Positions 27,101 to 35,883 of a DNA stretch of 64,000 nt are shown here, piece by piece. This DNA is from Agaribacillus aureus (lineage in GTDB: Bacteria; Bacteroidota; Bacteroidia; Cytophagales; Cyclobacteriaceae). Where the stretch lies: contig JAUJEB010000001.1 of NCBI GenBank assembly GCA_030442055.1, positions 3,100,001 to 3,164,000 on the forward strand, read 5' to 3'. The notes beneath the pieces are model-generated. The model did no database searches. It was not told the origin of the DNA and saw only the letters and a program-made list of their open reading frames with translations. The position numbers and the translations under genes are program-made. Every line of letters begins with the position of its first letter. Positions within the stretch are counted from its first letter, which is position 1.

Positions 27101-28012
27101 ATGAAAAACTTTATTATTTCATCCTGGATAGGGTTATGTATATCATTTCCCGCGCTTTCGCAATCCTCGTCCGATTTAGGTTTTGACGATGAGGAAGACG
27201 AAAAAACGCTGATCACCTCGGCTTTCAACAGCTCATATATTATCAATACACAATCTACTAATACGCTAAGTTCGGGCCGGTTAAATCTGTTGATTTCCCA
27301 CCGTTTCGGCAATCTTAACCAGGGAGCCTTCAACTTGTTCGGGCTCGACTTTGGGGCGATGCGGATAGGATTGGAATATGGCATTAACAACAAGCTAACA
27401 GCCGGATTAGGAAGGAGCTCGGTTGGCAAAAATTATGATGCTTTTATTAAGTACCGAATGTTAACGCAATCCACTGGTGGAGCATCTCAAACACCTGTTT
27501 CGATCGTTGGATTCACCAGTATTGCCTTTTCTTCTGTGGATGTGCGAAACAGTAACTCTTTAGACGAAAACAGCCGGTTTATCGATCACCTCGTGTACAG
27601 CTACCAGGTCCTGGTCAGCAGACAATTTTCTAAAAAATTCTCCTTGCAGTTAACACCCACACTGATTCACAGGAACACGGTAACTTCTTCACAGGAGGAT
27701 AACAATATTGTTTCGCTGGGTATCGGGGGTAGGTTAAAAGTGAGTAAACGTATTCATTTGACGGCCGATTATCATTATGTATTTAATAAAAGTGAGGTGA
27801 CAAAGCTTTATGATCCTCTGGCTATAGGCATGGATGTGGTCGTGGGTGGCCATATATTTCAGGTGCATTTAAACAATGCCCTGGGAATGATAGAAAAAGA
27901 GTTTATAACCGCTACAAATGGAGACTTCTTCGATGGGGATATTAGAATTGGGTTTACCATTCTCAGATCCTTCTCGATTAAACCCGAGGTGAAAGGTGGA
28001 AAAATGCATTAA
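27101..28012 (+). CDS. DUF5777 family beta-barrel protein, 303 aa
   Basis: A secreted, probably outer-membrane beta-barrel protein. An N-terminal signal (IISSWIGLCISFPALSQS) precedes an acidic stretch (DDEEDE), then the DUF5777 block: TQSTNTLSSGRLNLLISHRFG, FGAMRIGLEYGINNKLTAGL and alternating strands to the end. The family is adjacent to YceI genes in many Bacteroidota. Its function is unknown; as a barrel it could transport or anchor the ligand handled by YceI and the peroxidase. The start lies 3 bases after the YceI stop. Confidence 0.88.
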   Translation: MKNFIISSWIGLCISFPALSQSSSDLGFDDEEDEKTLITSAFNSSYIINTQSTNTLSSGRLNLLISHRFGNLNQGAFNLFGLDFGAMRIGLEYGINNKLTAGLGRSSVGKNYDAFIKYRMLTQSTGGASQTPVSIVGFTSIAFSSVDVRNSNSLDENSRFIDHLVYSYQVLVSRQFSKKFSLQLTPTLIHRNTVTSSQEDNNIVSLGIGGRLKVSKRIHLTADYHYVFNKSEVTKLYDPLAIGMDVVVGGHIFQVHLNNALGMIEKEFITATNGDFFDGDIRIGFTILRSFSIKPEVKGGKMH

Positions 28013-28042
28013 TCAAGTTTAAAAGTTGTAATCAAAAAATCC

Positions 28043-28762
28043 ATGGAAAAGAAAAAAATCTTCATCCTCGCTTTTACTTTCATACTACTCATCCTGGGTG
28101 GTGTAGGATTCAGCTGGTCCTGGATGCAATCGGCGAAAAGCGATCAGATCTATTTTGATGATTTGGATGAGGCGCTGGCATATGCTGAAAACGTTGAGGT
28201 TTTAATTCTTAGAAACAGGGCGCTGACCAGCCTAAGCAGCCAGATCGGTCAAATGAAAAATTTAAGGGTATTAAACCTGGGAAATAATCAATTGAAAATG
28301 CTGCCACCAGAAATTGGCGAATTAAAAAACCTGCGCGAATTGGTATTGGAAGCTAACAGCATCAGTGAGTTACCTGAAACATTACCCAGGCTTGAGAACC
28401 TAATGATTCTCAATCTAAATAAAAACCAACTTTCCGAAGTTCCTGCTACCATTAGTGGATTATCGGGATTAAAAGAATTACACCTGGCCGGCAATCAAAT
28501 TACCTCCCTTCCGGAAACAATCACTGATCTGGAACAACTGGAAGTGCTGGACCTGGCGGAAAACGAAATAAGCAGCCTGCCCGAAACCATTCAAAATATG
28601 AGTGCTATCAAAAAACTGGACCTATATGACAATAAAATCTATGACGTACCTGAAGGGTTGTTCAAACTTCAATTTTTAAAGGAGTTGGTGTTAGCCGGCA
28701 ATGAGCTTTCGGAGCAATCAAAAAAAGCCTATAAAGTATTTAATGAGCATTTGATTAAATAA
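28043..28762 (+). CDS. Membrane-anchored leucine-rich repeat protein, 239 aa
   Basis: One N-terminal membrane helix (about 7-25) is followed by about seven 23-residue leucine-rich repeats of the LxxLxxLxLxxNxLxxLPxxI type (about 48-225), as in NLRVLNLGNNQLKMLPPEIG. The repeats fill almost the whole protein, so it is a binding scaffold with no enzymatic part. It lies 30 bases after the DUF5777 gene and 20 before a HAMP-GAF membrane protein, so it probably belongs to the same transcript; a signalling or adhesion role is inferred from that setting only. Confidence 0.85.
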   Translation: MEKKKIFILAFTFILLILGGVGFSWSWMQSAKSDQIYFDDLDEALAYAENVEVLILRNRALTSLSSQIGQMKNLRVLNLGNNQLKMLPPEIGELKNLRELVLEANSISELPETLPRLENLMILNLNKNQLSEVPATISGLSGLKELHLAGNQITSLPETITDLEQLEVLDLAENEISSLPETIQNMSAIKKLDLYDNKIYDVPEGLFKLQFLKELVLAGNELSEQSKKAYKVFNEHLIK

Positions 28763-28782
28763 CAAAAGTTAAAGCAAAGGAT

Positions 28783-30750
28783 ATGTCTGAAAAGAAATCT
28801 GTATTCCAATCAAAATGGAATTCCATTAGATTTAAGGTTATTTCAGCCTTCACTTTTCTGGTTGTGGTGATGGGATTGGTTGAATTCCTTGCACTCCGTC
28901 AGGTAAGAAAATTAAACAGGGGCTCGCTTAAAGAGGATTTCAAAAACCTCCAGGTGGCTGTAAACGATCTGACCGGATTTACAAACCAGTTTATTTTAAG
29001 GGATCGAAACAATGACGAATTCTTTCAAACAGGTCAGAGTAATCAGTTAATTCAATACAATAGCGCTCATGAGTCCTTTAATGAAACCATTGACCGCACC
29101 GAGCTGGCTTTAACCAACGCGGGTTTTGCCAACCACGAAGAGCTGGATCAGCTACGGGAAGAAGTTATTATTTTTGACAGTCTTTTCAGCGATTTCAGGA
29201 ATAAGTTAAAAACCAGAGGAAACGAGGGGTTTGGCGTAATTGGGGATTTTGACAAGGCTTTAAATGAGATAACCCGATTTGATTTTGGAGAAAATAACGA
29301 GGTATTGTTAAACCTGAAGCTGCTGGTAAAAGATTATCGATTAACCGGCGATACTGAAATAGTCAATAACGTCAAATATATGACTTATCAGTTTTCTAGA
29401 ATTTTGGAAAACCACATCAGCAATCAGGAGGAAGCTGACCAGGTATTAAGTTCGCTGGCAAATTATGAAGAATCGTTATCCAGCCTGGCGAAAATAGATA
29501 GTGTTTTAGGAACATACTCAGGAAAGGGATTACAGGAATCATTATACAGCCAAATGAATAGCATCGATGAAAAGGCCAATCTCGTTGAAACACAGACCAA
29601 AGTTGCAGATGCCTATGATGCGCTGGTAAACGGGATCATTATCAATTTGCTGATCATATTTTTGACCACTGTCGCCCTGTCTGTGCTCATCACATTCATA
29701 TTATATAACGGTATTATAAAACCCATTGAGGGGCTTAAAACCACCATCCGGAAAATGGGGCAGGGTATTATCCCCGAGCACATTGAAAGTTATCAAACCA
29801 AGGAGGTGGGAGAAATGGCCGACTACGTTACAAGGCTGGCAGAGAGCATGAAGGATACAGCGGTTTTTGCCAATGATATTGGGAACGGCAATTTTGAATC
29901 ATCTTTCACGCCTTTAAGCGATGAAGATGTCCTGGGTAATGCATTGGTAACCATGAAAGACAACCTGGAAAAAGTATCCAGGGAGGACGAAAAAAGAAAA
30001 TGGGCTGCGGAAGGCTTCAGTGAGTTTATCGAGATCCTTAGGAACAACAACCACGCGCTGGAAGAAATGTGCGATAAAATACTGTCAAAATTGGTAAAAT
30101 ACCTGGGCGCCAACCAGGGCGCGATATTTATTGTGAATGACGAATCGGAAGAAGGCCGTTTTTTAGAAATGAAAGGTTGTTATGCCTGGGAACGAAAAAA
30201 ATATCTTGAAATGAAGATCCAGCCAGGTGAAGGTTTGGCTGGTCAGGCCTGGCTTGAGGAAAAAGAAATATTTTTAAAGGAAATCCCTGAAAATTATGTG
30301 AATATCAGGTCAGGCCTGGGAGCCGCCAATCCCAATTCCATATTCATTATACCATTAAAAAATAATGAGAAAATTTACGGGGTGTTAGAGTTAGCTTCAT
30401 TTAAGGTTTTTGAACCATTTGAAATGGAATTTATTGAAAAGCTGGGAGAGAGTATTGCCGCGACAGTGTCTACGGTAAAAACCAATGAGGTAACTCAAAA
30501 GCTATTGGAAGAGGCCAAGCAAAATTCTACGCAGATGCAGGCGCAGGAAGAAGAAATGAAACAAAACGTGGAAGAATTGCAGGCCACCCACGAGGAAATG
30601 ACCCGAAAGGAAAAAGAATATTTAGCCACCATCGAGTCGTTGCAATCAGAGCAGTCAGCGCCTAAAGATCAAACCTTGGATAATGACCCCAATGAAAAAT
30701 CAAAGGTAAAGAAAACGGTACTGCCAGAGCAGGTGAAAAGTACGCAATAA
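28783..30750 (+). CDS. HAMP-GAF membrane sensor without kinase domain, 655 aa
   Basis: Domains in order: basic cytoplasmic start, TM1 (about 19-38), a helical periplasmic sensor region (about 40-280), TM2 (about 285-308), a HAMP linker with KPIEGLKTTIRKMGQG (about 312-365), a helical segment, a GAF domain (about 415-562, with GEGLAGQAWLEEKEIFLKE) and a C-terminal coiled coil (QAQEEEMKQNVEELQATHEEM). The architecture is that of a histidine kinase or chemoreceptor, but no H-box, ATPase, cyclase or receiver domain is present. Output may be by protein contact through the coiled coil. It ends the plus-strand run that starts with the peroxidase. Confidence 0.85.
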   Translation: MSEKKSVFQSKWNSIRFKVISAFTFLVVVMGLVEFLALRQVRKLNRGSLKEDFKNLQVAVNDLTGFTNQFILRDRNNDEFFQTGQSNQLIQYNSAHESFNETIDRTELALTNAGFANHEELDQLREEVIIFDSLFSDFRNKLKTRGNEGFGVIGDFDKALNEITRFDFGENNEVLLNLKLLVKDYRLTGDTEIVNNVKYMTYQFSRILENHISNQEEADQVLSSLANYEESLSSLAKIDSVLGTYSGKGLQESLYSQMNSIDEKANLVETQTKVADAYDALVNGIIINLLIIFLTTVALSVLITFILYNGIIKPIEGLKTTIRKMGQGIIPEHIESYQTKEVGEMADYVTRLAESMKDTAVFANDIGNGNFESSFTPLSDEDVLGNALVTMKDNLEKVSREDEKRKWAAEGFSEFIEILRNNNHALEEMCDKILSKLVKYLGANQGAIFIVNDESEEGRFLEMKGCYAWERKKYLEMKIQPGEGLAGQAWLEEKEIFLKEIPENYVNIRSGLGAANPNSIFIIPLKNNEKIYGVLELASFKVFEPFEMEFIEKLGESIAATVSTVKTNEVTQKLLEEAKQNSTQMQAQEEEMKQNVEELQATHEEMTRKEKEYLATIESLQSEQSAPKDQTLDNDPNEKSKVKKTVLPEQVKSTQ

Positions 30751-30755
30751 AATAG

Positions 30756-31949
30756 TCAATTGTTTTTGACGGTCACCGGTATATTAACAACACCTTTATT
30801 GCCATCATCGTCATAGGCGGTGATAACAACATCCCGTGATACCTCACTTTCCCATATGCCGGTTAACAATAATTTTTTTTCATCGAAATTTATCCATTCC
30901 GGCAGTTTGTCCTCATACTCAAGAGAGACACCATACGAAACTATAGCACCATTGACATCTCTAAACAGGTCGTCCGGCAATTGAATTTCAAATGGCTTAT
31001 TGAAAGATATTTCAGGCATTGACACAACATTATAAGGATAGGGTCCAAAAACAGATCGCGTACTCACCCAATAAATGTCTGACTCGTAAATCTCCTGACC
31101 ATTTTCGCTGACAACATGCATCCTGCTAAAAAACAAATACTTATTATCAGGTGACACAAACGGACGCTGCTCAATTTCTTTGCCGTTTATCGCAGTATCT
31201 AACCTTTCAGGCTTTGTCCATAAACCATTTTTTGACTTGTAGCTTATGTAAAGGTCATGCTTTGAATCAAACTCTTGTTTCCATGCCTGAATTATTATAT
31301 AGTCCTCATCGGGTGAAAGAAATAAACTTTCCTCGTCGGCACCGGAGTTTAACGCCTCTACCCTTTTCGTTGATAAGTAGCCACCCTCGCTAAGTTCGGA
31401 CATGAAAATATCACCGCAACACTGGTATTTGTCATCACGGTTAGAAGTAAAATAAAATGATCCGCTTTTTGATTTACCATGCCCCGCCTCTCTGGATTCG
31501 GAATTAATTACGGAATTCAAAGGCCGGGGATTAGTGATCGCATTTTTCAAGCGGCTGGCCACCCATATATCAGTCTCCAAATTCTCTATTGATTTGACGA
31601 AATAAAATTCCTTTCCGGTTGGATCAAACATAGGGAAAAATGTATTGATGTTATCCGGCAAGAAGGTTTTATCCGGAATACTCCATTTTCCATTGTCAAA
31701 ATTCATAAGGTAAATACAGGTAGCGGACGGATCTGATTCATGCGCCACACCAAAAGCTATGCTTTTCCCATTCGGGGATATGGTAAAACCCATCTCAAAC
31801 CTTCCCTGGACGGAAACTACATTTGGAGCGAATATTTGAGGTATTTCCTTTGGTTTCTCCTGATGGAAGTAATCAAATACATGACCTGCCTCCTTACGAG
31901 ATGAGCAGGAAGTCATTAACAGCACCAAAAGAACCGCTATATTTCTCAT
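30756..31949 (-). CDS. PD40/WD40-like beta-propeller lipoprotein, 397 aa
   Basis: A lipoprotein signal (MRNIAVLLVLLMTSC, Cys15) precedes a TolB-like propeller with recurrent blocks: TISPNGKSIAFG, MFDPTGKEFYFV, FTSNRDDKYQ, FLSPDEDYIII and FVSPDNKYLFFS, each the F-S-P-D-G-x-x-x-x-F strand motif of PD40 repeats. After about residue 320 a short Ig-like putative domain follows (LPEWINFDEKKLLLTG). It is likely periplasmic or surface-exposed and binds ligands or proteins. It is convergent with the HAMP-GAF gene, with only 5 bases between stops. Confidence 0.87.
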   Translation of the reverse strand: MRNIAVLLVLLMTSCSSRKEAGHVFDYFHQEKPKEIPQIFAPNVVSVQGRFEMGFTISPNGKSIAFGVAHESDPSATCIYLMNFDNGKWSIPDKTFLPDNINTFFPMFDPTGKEFYFVKSIENLETDIWVASRLKNAITNPRPLNSVINSESREAGHGKSKSGSFYFTSNRDDKYQCCGDIFMSELSEGGYLSTKRVEALNSGADEESLFLSPDEDYIIIQAWKQEFDSKHDLYISYKSKNGLWTKPERLDTAINGKEIEQRPFVSPDNKYLFFSRMHVVSENGQEIYESDIYWVSTRSVFGPYPYNVVSMPEISFNKPFEIQLPDDLFRDVNGAIVSYGVSLEYEDKLPEWINFDEKKLLLTGIWESEVSRDVVITAYDDDGNKGVVNIPVTVKNN

Positions 31950-31965
31950 GCCATGGGTTTAGTGA

Positions 31966-32355
31966 TCAAAAACTAAAACCCGGAATGGGTGAAGATACAT
32001 CCACTAAAGTGCCGTCAGGGTCTTTGAGCAGGAATCTTCTTTGTCCATAAAAAGTATCAGCCGGCTCGCCCACCACTTCAAAATTTTCAGCTTTCGCTAT
32101 TTCAAAGATTTCATCTGCGTTGTCCACCACCATTGTCACATAAAACCCTGCCGGTTTATGCTGGAAATCCTTAGGGACCATATCATTGAACCTGTCAATG
32201 ATGCCCAGCTCCAGTTGACTGTCTTTAGAAATTAAATGAACAAACCAATCACTATCATAATTCACGTCAAAGTCAAAAAGCTTCGTGTAAAACGTTTTAC
32301 TACCGGCAAGATTGTCAGAGCAAATATTTGTCATCAACCTGTTTATTTTTTTCAT
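31966..32355 (-). CDS. VOC (glyoxalase/bleomycin-resistance-fold) protein, 129 aa
   Basis: A single vicinal-oxygen-chelate domain with two beta-alpha-beta-beta-beta modules: LMTNICSDNLAGSKTFYTKLF at the start and GFYVTMVVDNADEIFEIAKA in the middle, ending QRRFLLKDPDGTLVDVSSP. The metal-ligand pattern is degenerate, so it may be a binding or resistance protein rather than a glyoxalase. It is 16 bases upstream of the PD40 lipoprotein gene on the same strand. A hairpin lies just before its start, suggesting that upstream transcription stops there. Confidence 0.88.
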   Translation of the reverse strand: MKKINRLMTNICSDNLAGSKTFYTKLFDFDVNYDSDWFVHLISKDSQLELGIIDRFNDMVPKDFQHKPAGFYVTMVVDNADEIFEIAKAENFEVVGEPADTFYGQRRFLLKDPDGTLVDVSSPIPGFSF

Positions 32356-32382
32356 CTTCGCTGTTTCTTTTTTTTATTTTAA

Positions 32383-32402
32383 AGCCTGGTCAAGGCCAGG
32401 CT
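32383..32402 (-). terminator. Hairpin between two minus-strand genes
   Basis: A perfect 7-bp stem (AGCCTGG with CCAGGCT) around six bases, about 60 bases past the stop at 32463. On the minus strand it is followed by TTAAAATA, a weak T-rich tail. It is a likely terminator of the 105-aa gene just ahead of the VOC gene. Confidence 0.45.
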
Positions 32403-32462
32403 AAAGGTGTTATATGCTGAACTTTCAAACTTTCCAGGGCTATACCAATGTTGGTATCTTTA

Positions 32463-32780
32463 TCACAACACCTCACGCAGTTTCATTTGCATCTGCTCCG
32501 CTTTTCGCTTTACCCAATCCGGTTCATAATTTCTTGCAACGATCCAAAATTCATTGCCTTCTTCCCAGAAGGTTGCGTCAAGACATCCTTTTTCCTTAGG
32601 TTTCTCCTTAAAGTGCCAGTGTATCGAGTTTGGATACTTCTTTCTGGAGTAAGACCCAATGTGCGAGATGTAGACATCCAGATCCTGAGAGACCTTTTCT
32701 ATAATTTTGTGCATTTCATCTCCGGAATAGTCCCTTGATAAACTGACGTCGTATCTTACTGATTTTAATTCCTTGGCCAT
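32463..32780 (-). CDS. Hypothetical protein, 105 aa
   Basis: A small soluble protein with no signal peptide. Features: a beta strand (SVRYDVSLS), a helix (GDEMHKIIEKVSQDL), then an aromatic-rich strand segment (PNSIHWHFKEKP, DATFWEEGNEFWIVARNYEPDW) and a basic helical end. The alternation suggests a compact alpha/beta fold. No family is recognised. It lies between a DUF2306-like membrane protein gene and a VOC gene on the same strand; a hairpin follows it. Confidence 0.7.
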   Translation of the reverse strand: MAKELKSVRYDVSLSRDYSGDEMHKIIEKVSQDLDVYISHIGSYSRKKYPNSIHWHFKEKPKEKGCLDATFWEEGNEFWIVARNYEPDWVKRKAEQMQMKLREVL

Positions 32781-32818
32781 TGTCAGTAATCGCTATCTAT
32801 TTTTATTGCCCTGCCGTA

Positions 32819-33472
32819 TTATGGTTTGCCGGGATTTCCTTTTCCGTAATAATAAACAATAAATCCAATTTGTAATAGCGTTCCGAAAACCGAGGGCAAA
32901 AATTGGCTGTAGGGTTGGTAGTCTTTGAATACTGTGCCGGTGAATGCCGATAACAAAGCCGAAAACGCGCCGATCATCTTAAAAATATGTTCGTATAACC
33001 ATAAGCTTTTGTAGCCTTTTTCAGGAAGGAGGTAACGAATGAAATCATAGGCTACAACCAGCAACAAAGTCCCAACGGTACTATATATAATTATTGGCGA
33101 CCAGATCATTCCAATGGACTTGAAGTAATACAGAAAATAAAAAACAGTGATAAGAGCAATGACTGCAGCTGAGACATCAATTACCTTTGGCCGGTTCGAT
33201 TTAGTTTGTAAAGTCCGGTATCCCGAAAACCCAAAATAACCGCTTAGCACTGTGATAACCAGCAAAAAGATGTTTCTGCCAAATACAAAAACTCCTATTA
33301 GCCCCGTTAGAATCACCACAGTGAGAAAAAAGAGAAACAGCTTCCCCACCCTTGTATGTTTTTTCCCACCCTTTCTTGTGGTAAGCGCTAAAACCCCCAG
33401 CACCAGGGCAATGGAGCCTGCAATGACGTGTGTTACGATATTTGTGTAATGTAACGGTGAAAGACTATCCAT
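32819..33472 (-). CDS. DUF2306-like multi-pass membrane protein, 217 aa
   Basis: Six to seven hydrophobic helices are evident. The first contains HVIAGSIALVLGVLALTTRKGGKKHTRVGK, where a helix with HxxxG is followed by a basic K-K-H-x-x-x-G loop, as in DUF2306 and related membrane families. A HIFKMIGAFSALLSAF helix later carries another histidine, so heme or metal contact within the membrane is conceivable. The function is not known. The upstream neighbour is an acetyltransferase gene 114 bases away on the same strand. Confidence 0.75.
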   Translation of the reverse strand: MDSLSPLHYTNIVTHVIAGSIALVLGVLALTTRKGGKKHTRVGKLFLFFLTVVILTGLIGVFVFGRNIFLLVITVLSGYFGFSGYRTLQTKSNRPKVIDVSAAVIALITVFYFLYYFKSIGMIWSPIIIYSTVGTLLLVVAYDFIRYLLPEKGYKSLWLYEHIFKMIGAFSALLSAFTGTVFKDYQPYSQFLPSVFGTLLQIGFIVYYYGKGNPGKP

Positions 33473-33586
33473 CTTAAAATCAGGAATTTTTAAGTTTGAG
33501 GTTCGGTCTTAGTGACCCGTTTGGTTTAGCGTATGAATAACTGAGAGCCATAAGCTCTGTTTTATCTTTGAAATTATGGCTACCCT

Positions 33587-34027
33587 TCATTCGGATAACT
33601 TATATACAAACTTTTTATGGGTATTCCTAAAATGTTGCTTCTCATAAAAGCCATGAGCAAACGCTCTGGCAATATTGGAGGTGACCTCCAGTTGAATGAA
33701 ATTGCGGTCTCTCGCAATCGCCTTAAGATTATCAACCAGCTTGCGGCCAATTCCCAATCCTCGCTTTTCTGCTTTGGTAAACATTTCCTGAATTTCGCCG
33801 ACCAATCCGTTATGGTGCAGCAAATTCTGGACATGACAACTTAGAAATCCAACGGCCTCCCCTTCAAAAAGCGCAATCAGGTATACATTATTGGCATTGG
33901 CCAGGTTTTGCGCTAGTATCTGTCTTTGTTGTTCCTTTTCAAAGGTTTCATTTTCCAACGCACAAATAAATTCATAAATCTCTTCAAAATCCGAATTTTC
34001 CACATGTCTGATTTCTATCAAACTCAT
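33587..34027 (-). CDS. GNAT family N-acetyltransferase, 146 aa
   Basis: A compact single-domain GNAT. The N-terminus MSLIEIRHVENSDFEEIYEF is the first strand and helix. NNVYLIALFEGEAVGFLSCHVQ forms the central strands, followed by the acetyl-CoA loop AEKRGLGIGRKLVDNLKAIA near 90-109 (motif R-G-L-G-I-G) and IARAFAHGFYEKQHFRNTHK at the end. All core motifs are present. The substrate is unknown; proteins of this size modify small amines, antibiotics or protein N-termini. It has about 275 bases of free upstream sequence. Confidence 0.93.
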   Translation of the reverse strand: MSLIEIRHVENSDFEEIYEFICALENETFEKEQQRQILAQNLANANNVYLIALFEGEAVGFLSCHVQNLLHHNGLVGEIQEMFTKAEKRGLGIGRKLVDNLKAIARDRNFIQLEVTSNIARAFAHGFYEKQHFRNTHKKFVYKLSE

Positions 34028-34301
34028 ATTTTATCTCCCTTTTACATCTGGGGCATAGCCGGAACTTTAATCAAATTTCCATCTAATAAATGCGATGGGT
34101 AAAAGTCAGCTGTGCATGAAAACAACATAACATTTAACTAAATTTACATATTTAATCGTTATTTCAAACCCGCGGGGGATAGCCTTAATTCCAACAGTTA
34201 AAATAATGTTTGCCAGGCAATACTACTTCAAAATCGCCTTTCATTTTGATTTTTTCTAAATTCACCTGTGTATTATAAGCATTTTCTGAAACTGGTGTAA
34301 A

Positions 34302-34850
34302 ATGAAAAAATTAATTTGTGGAATCGGTGAATCAACAATATTAAATGAGCAAATTTTAATAAAAAATTATCCGTTTGAGCCATCCTGCGTTTATCCCGAA
34401 AAGGCGCTGGGTGCTCACGATATTACGGCCATATGTTATGAAGCATATCCTCCGCAGGTCAGGGTAAAAGATGAAGTCATCTTTGTCTCCCGGGAAAATT
34501 ATGAGGCGCTCGGGGAGTTTACAAAGTCCCACCAATTAAAAACCTACAAAGCAACACGAAACTGGGACTGGCTGCTGGAGCCCTACCTCGACACCGAATA
34601 CACCAGGGAAACAGATGAGAGGATAACGGTACTACTTATGGAAAATGGGATCTCGAGAAAAGAAATTATCAAAATCAGAAATGAGGTACAAAAACAAATG
34701 CTTAAGTATAATTTTGATACCCTGTTATGGGATTGGACCAACCTGGGCTTGCACGATGTATTAAGCGCTATGAGAGCAAAATATAGTAAGGCCCGATTCA
34801 AAGATTTTTACCACCGCGCCATGGAAATCGAATTGAGGGGATCTGAATAA
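34302..34850 (+). CDS. Hypothetical protein, 182 aa
   Basis: A soluble protein with no signal peptide and no family I can name. It starts MKKLICGIGESTILNEQIL; the middle has a VKDEVIFVSRENYEAL strand-helix unit; the C-terminal half is strongly helical and tryptophan-containing (NWDWLLEPYLDTEYT, LLWDWTNLGLHDVLSAMRAK). It could be a DNA- or protein-binding helical module. It is transcribed alone; the downstream 160 bases contain a possible acetyltransferase remnant on the other strand. Confidence 0.65.
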   Translation: MKKLICGIGESTILNEQILIKNYPFEPSCVYPEKALGAHDITAICYEAYPPQVRVKDEVIFVSRENYEALGEFTKSHQLKTYKATRNWDWLLEPYLDTEYTRETDERITVLLMENGISRKEIIKIRNEVQKQMLKYNFDTLLWDWTNLGLHDVLSAMRAKYSKARFKDFYHRAMEIELRGSE

Positions 34851-34856
34851 AAAGTC

Positions 34857-35015
34857 CTACCTTTCCAGCCACATCTGATACAATAATCCGCAACCCGGGT
34901 TTACCTTTTGGTAGCCGCGCTTACTAAAGAACCGGTAATGTCGCGCAACAAAAGATCTCCATAAGATTTGACCGTTGAATGACTGTAGTAAGCATTTTAT
35001 TAAACTATTATCCAA
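34857..35015 (-). pseudogene. Possible C-terminal remnant of a GNAT acetyltransferase
   Basis: A minus-strand open frame of about 52 codons reads RHYRFFSKRGYQKVNPG, then GLLYQMWLER and a TAG stop. This is the typical closing segment of GNAT proteins (aromatic, then x-x-x-x-G-F/Y, then a final strand), but no acetyl-CoA motif precedes it and an in-frame stop lies just upstream. The part near 35015 abuts the start of the cache-domain gene. It is either a remnant left by deletion or a coincidence of composition. Confidence 0.4.
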
Positions 35016-35528
35016 GTGAAACAACTATTGACAATAACACTGGCTATCGGCCTGCTGGGAAATGCCGGGTCAGAACATACCATCCAAAATGAAAAGGCCA
35101 CACCACTGGAGGTCATTTTAAAGGTACGCAAAGCGGCTGCCCTCCTGGCTGATCAGGGTACTGCCGGTCTGGAAATTATACGAAATAGCAATTCTGAATT
35201 TACCTGGAAAGACACCTACATTTTTGTGGTCAATTGCGATGCGGATTTGGTAATGGCCAATGCCGCTTTCCCCGAGCGTGAGGGTGGCGATATCAAGCAG
35301 CACACGGATTACAACGGCAAGCAATATGGCCGGGCATTGTGTAACATGGCAAAGCAACCCGACGGAGCATGGGTTGAATACATCTGGCCAAAGCCGGGCG
35401 GAGGCAAGCCCTCACGCAAGATTAGCTACGTACTATCGGTCAAAGGCCTCCCCTACCAGGTAGGTGCGGGGGTGTATAATGAGACCATCACCATTCGGGA
35501 ACTGAACCAGCTTCTAAAAGATCATTGA
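35016..35528 (+). CDS. Periplasmic single cache-domain protein, 170 aa
   Basis: After a short secretion signal (LLTITLAIGLLGNAGS) the whole mature protein is one single-cache (sCache_2-like) sensory domain: a long helix with KAAALLADQGTAGLEIIRN, then WKDTYIFVVNCDADLVMANAAFP, the GKQYGRALCNMA segment, WVEYIWPKPGGGKPSRKISYV, and VGAGVYNE at the end. Stand-alone cache proteins bind small ligands for a partner sensor or take part in catabolism. No kinase or chemoreceptor is adjacent. The start is GTG. A strong hairpin follows 12 bases after the stop. Confidence 0.85.
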   Translation: MKQLLTITLAIGLLGNAGSEHTIQNEKATPLEVILKVRKAAALLADQGTAGLEIIRNSNSEFTWKDTYIFVVNCDADLVMANAAFPEREGGDIKQHTDYNGKQYGRALCNMAKQPDGAWVEYIWPKPGGGKPSRKISYVLSVKGLPYQVGAGVYNETITIRELNQLLKDH

Positions 35529-35539
35529 CAGCAGGCACC

Positions 35540-35569
35540 TCCGGGGCATATGTGCCGCTATGCCCCGGA
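35540..35569 (+). terminator. Strong GC-rich hairpin after the cache gene
   Basis: An 11-bp perfect stem (TCCGGGGCATA arm, 35540-35550 with 35559-35569) and an 8-base loop, starting 12 bases after the stop. No T run follows, but the stability and placement suggest transcription termination or mRNA 3'-end protection. Confidence 0.6.
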
Positions 35570-35883
35570 CCTATCAGATACAAATGATCAGGGATCCGTC
35601 CTTCTCCCCTGCGGGAATAGCGGCAGCAATAGCCTTATCAGGTCACATCTACCCTACCGCGTCATACAAAATATCACGCACATTATTTGAATAATCAGTC
35701 TCCCGTGGCATCGCTATGGATAGCGATGTAATTTACCTATTGATTGGGATTGATAAGTTTCATCAGGAAATCGATATTTGTATTGTTATTTAGAATTAAT
35801 CTAAATAACAGCAGGAGCCTAACCGCCTGCAAATCTGCCCGCCAAAGTTCCGGGCCCATAAAAAGTGCTAAAGCTTTAAAACC
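35570..35883. other. Intergenic stretch with one further hairpin
   Basis: No gene is recognised in these 314 bases. A second inverted repeat (CATCGCTA, 35709-35716, with TAGCGATG, 35721-35728) sits midway. The left part is relatively GC-rich. The right end leads into a small two-gene unit beginning at 35884. Confidence 0.5.
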
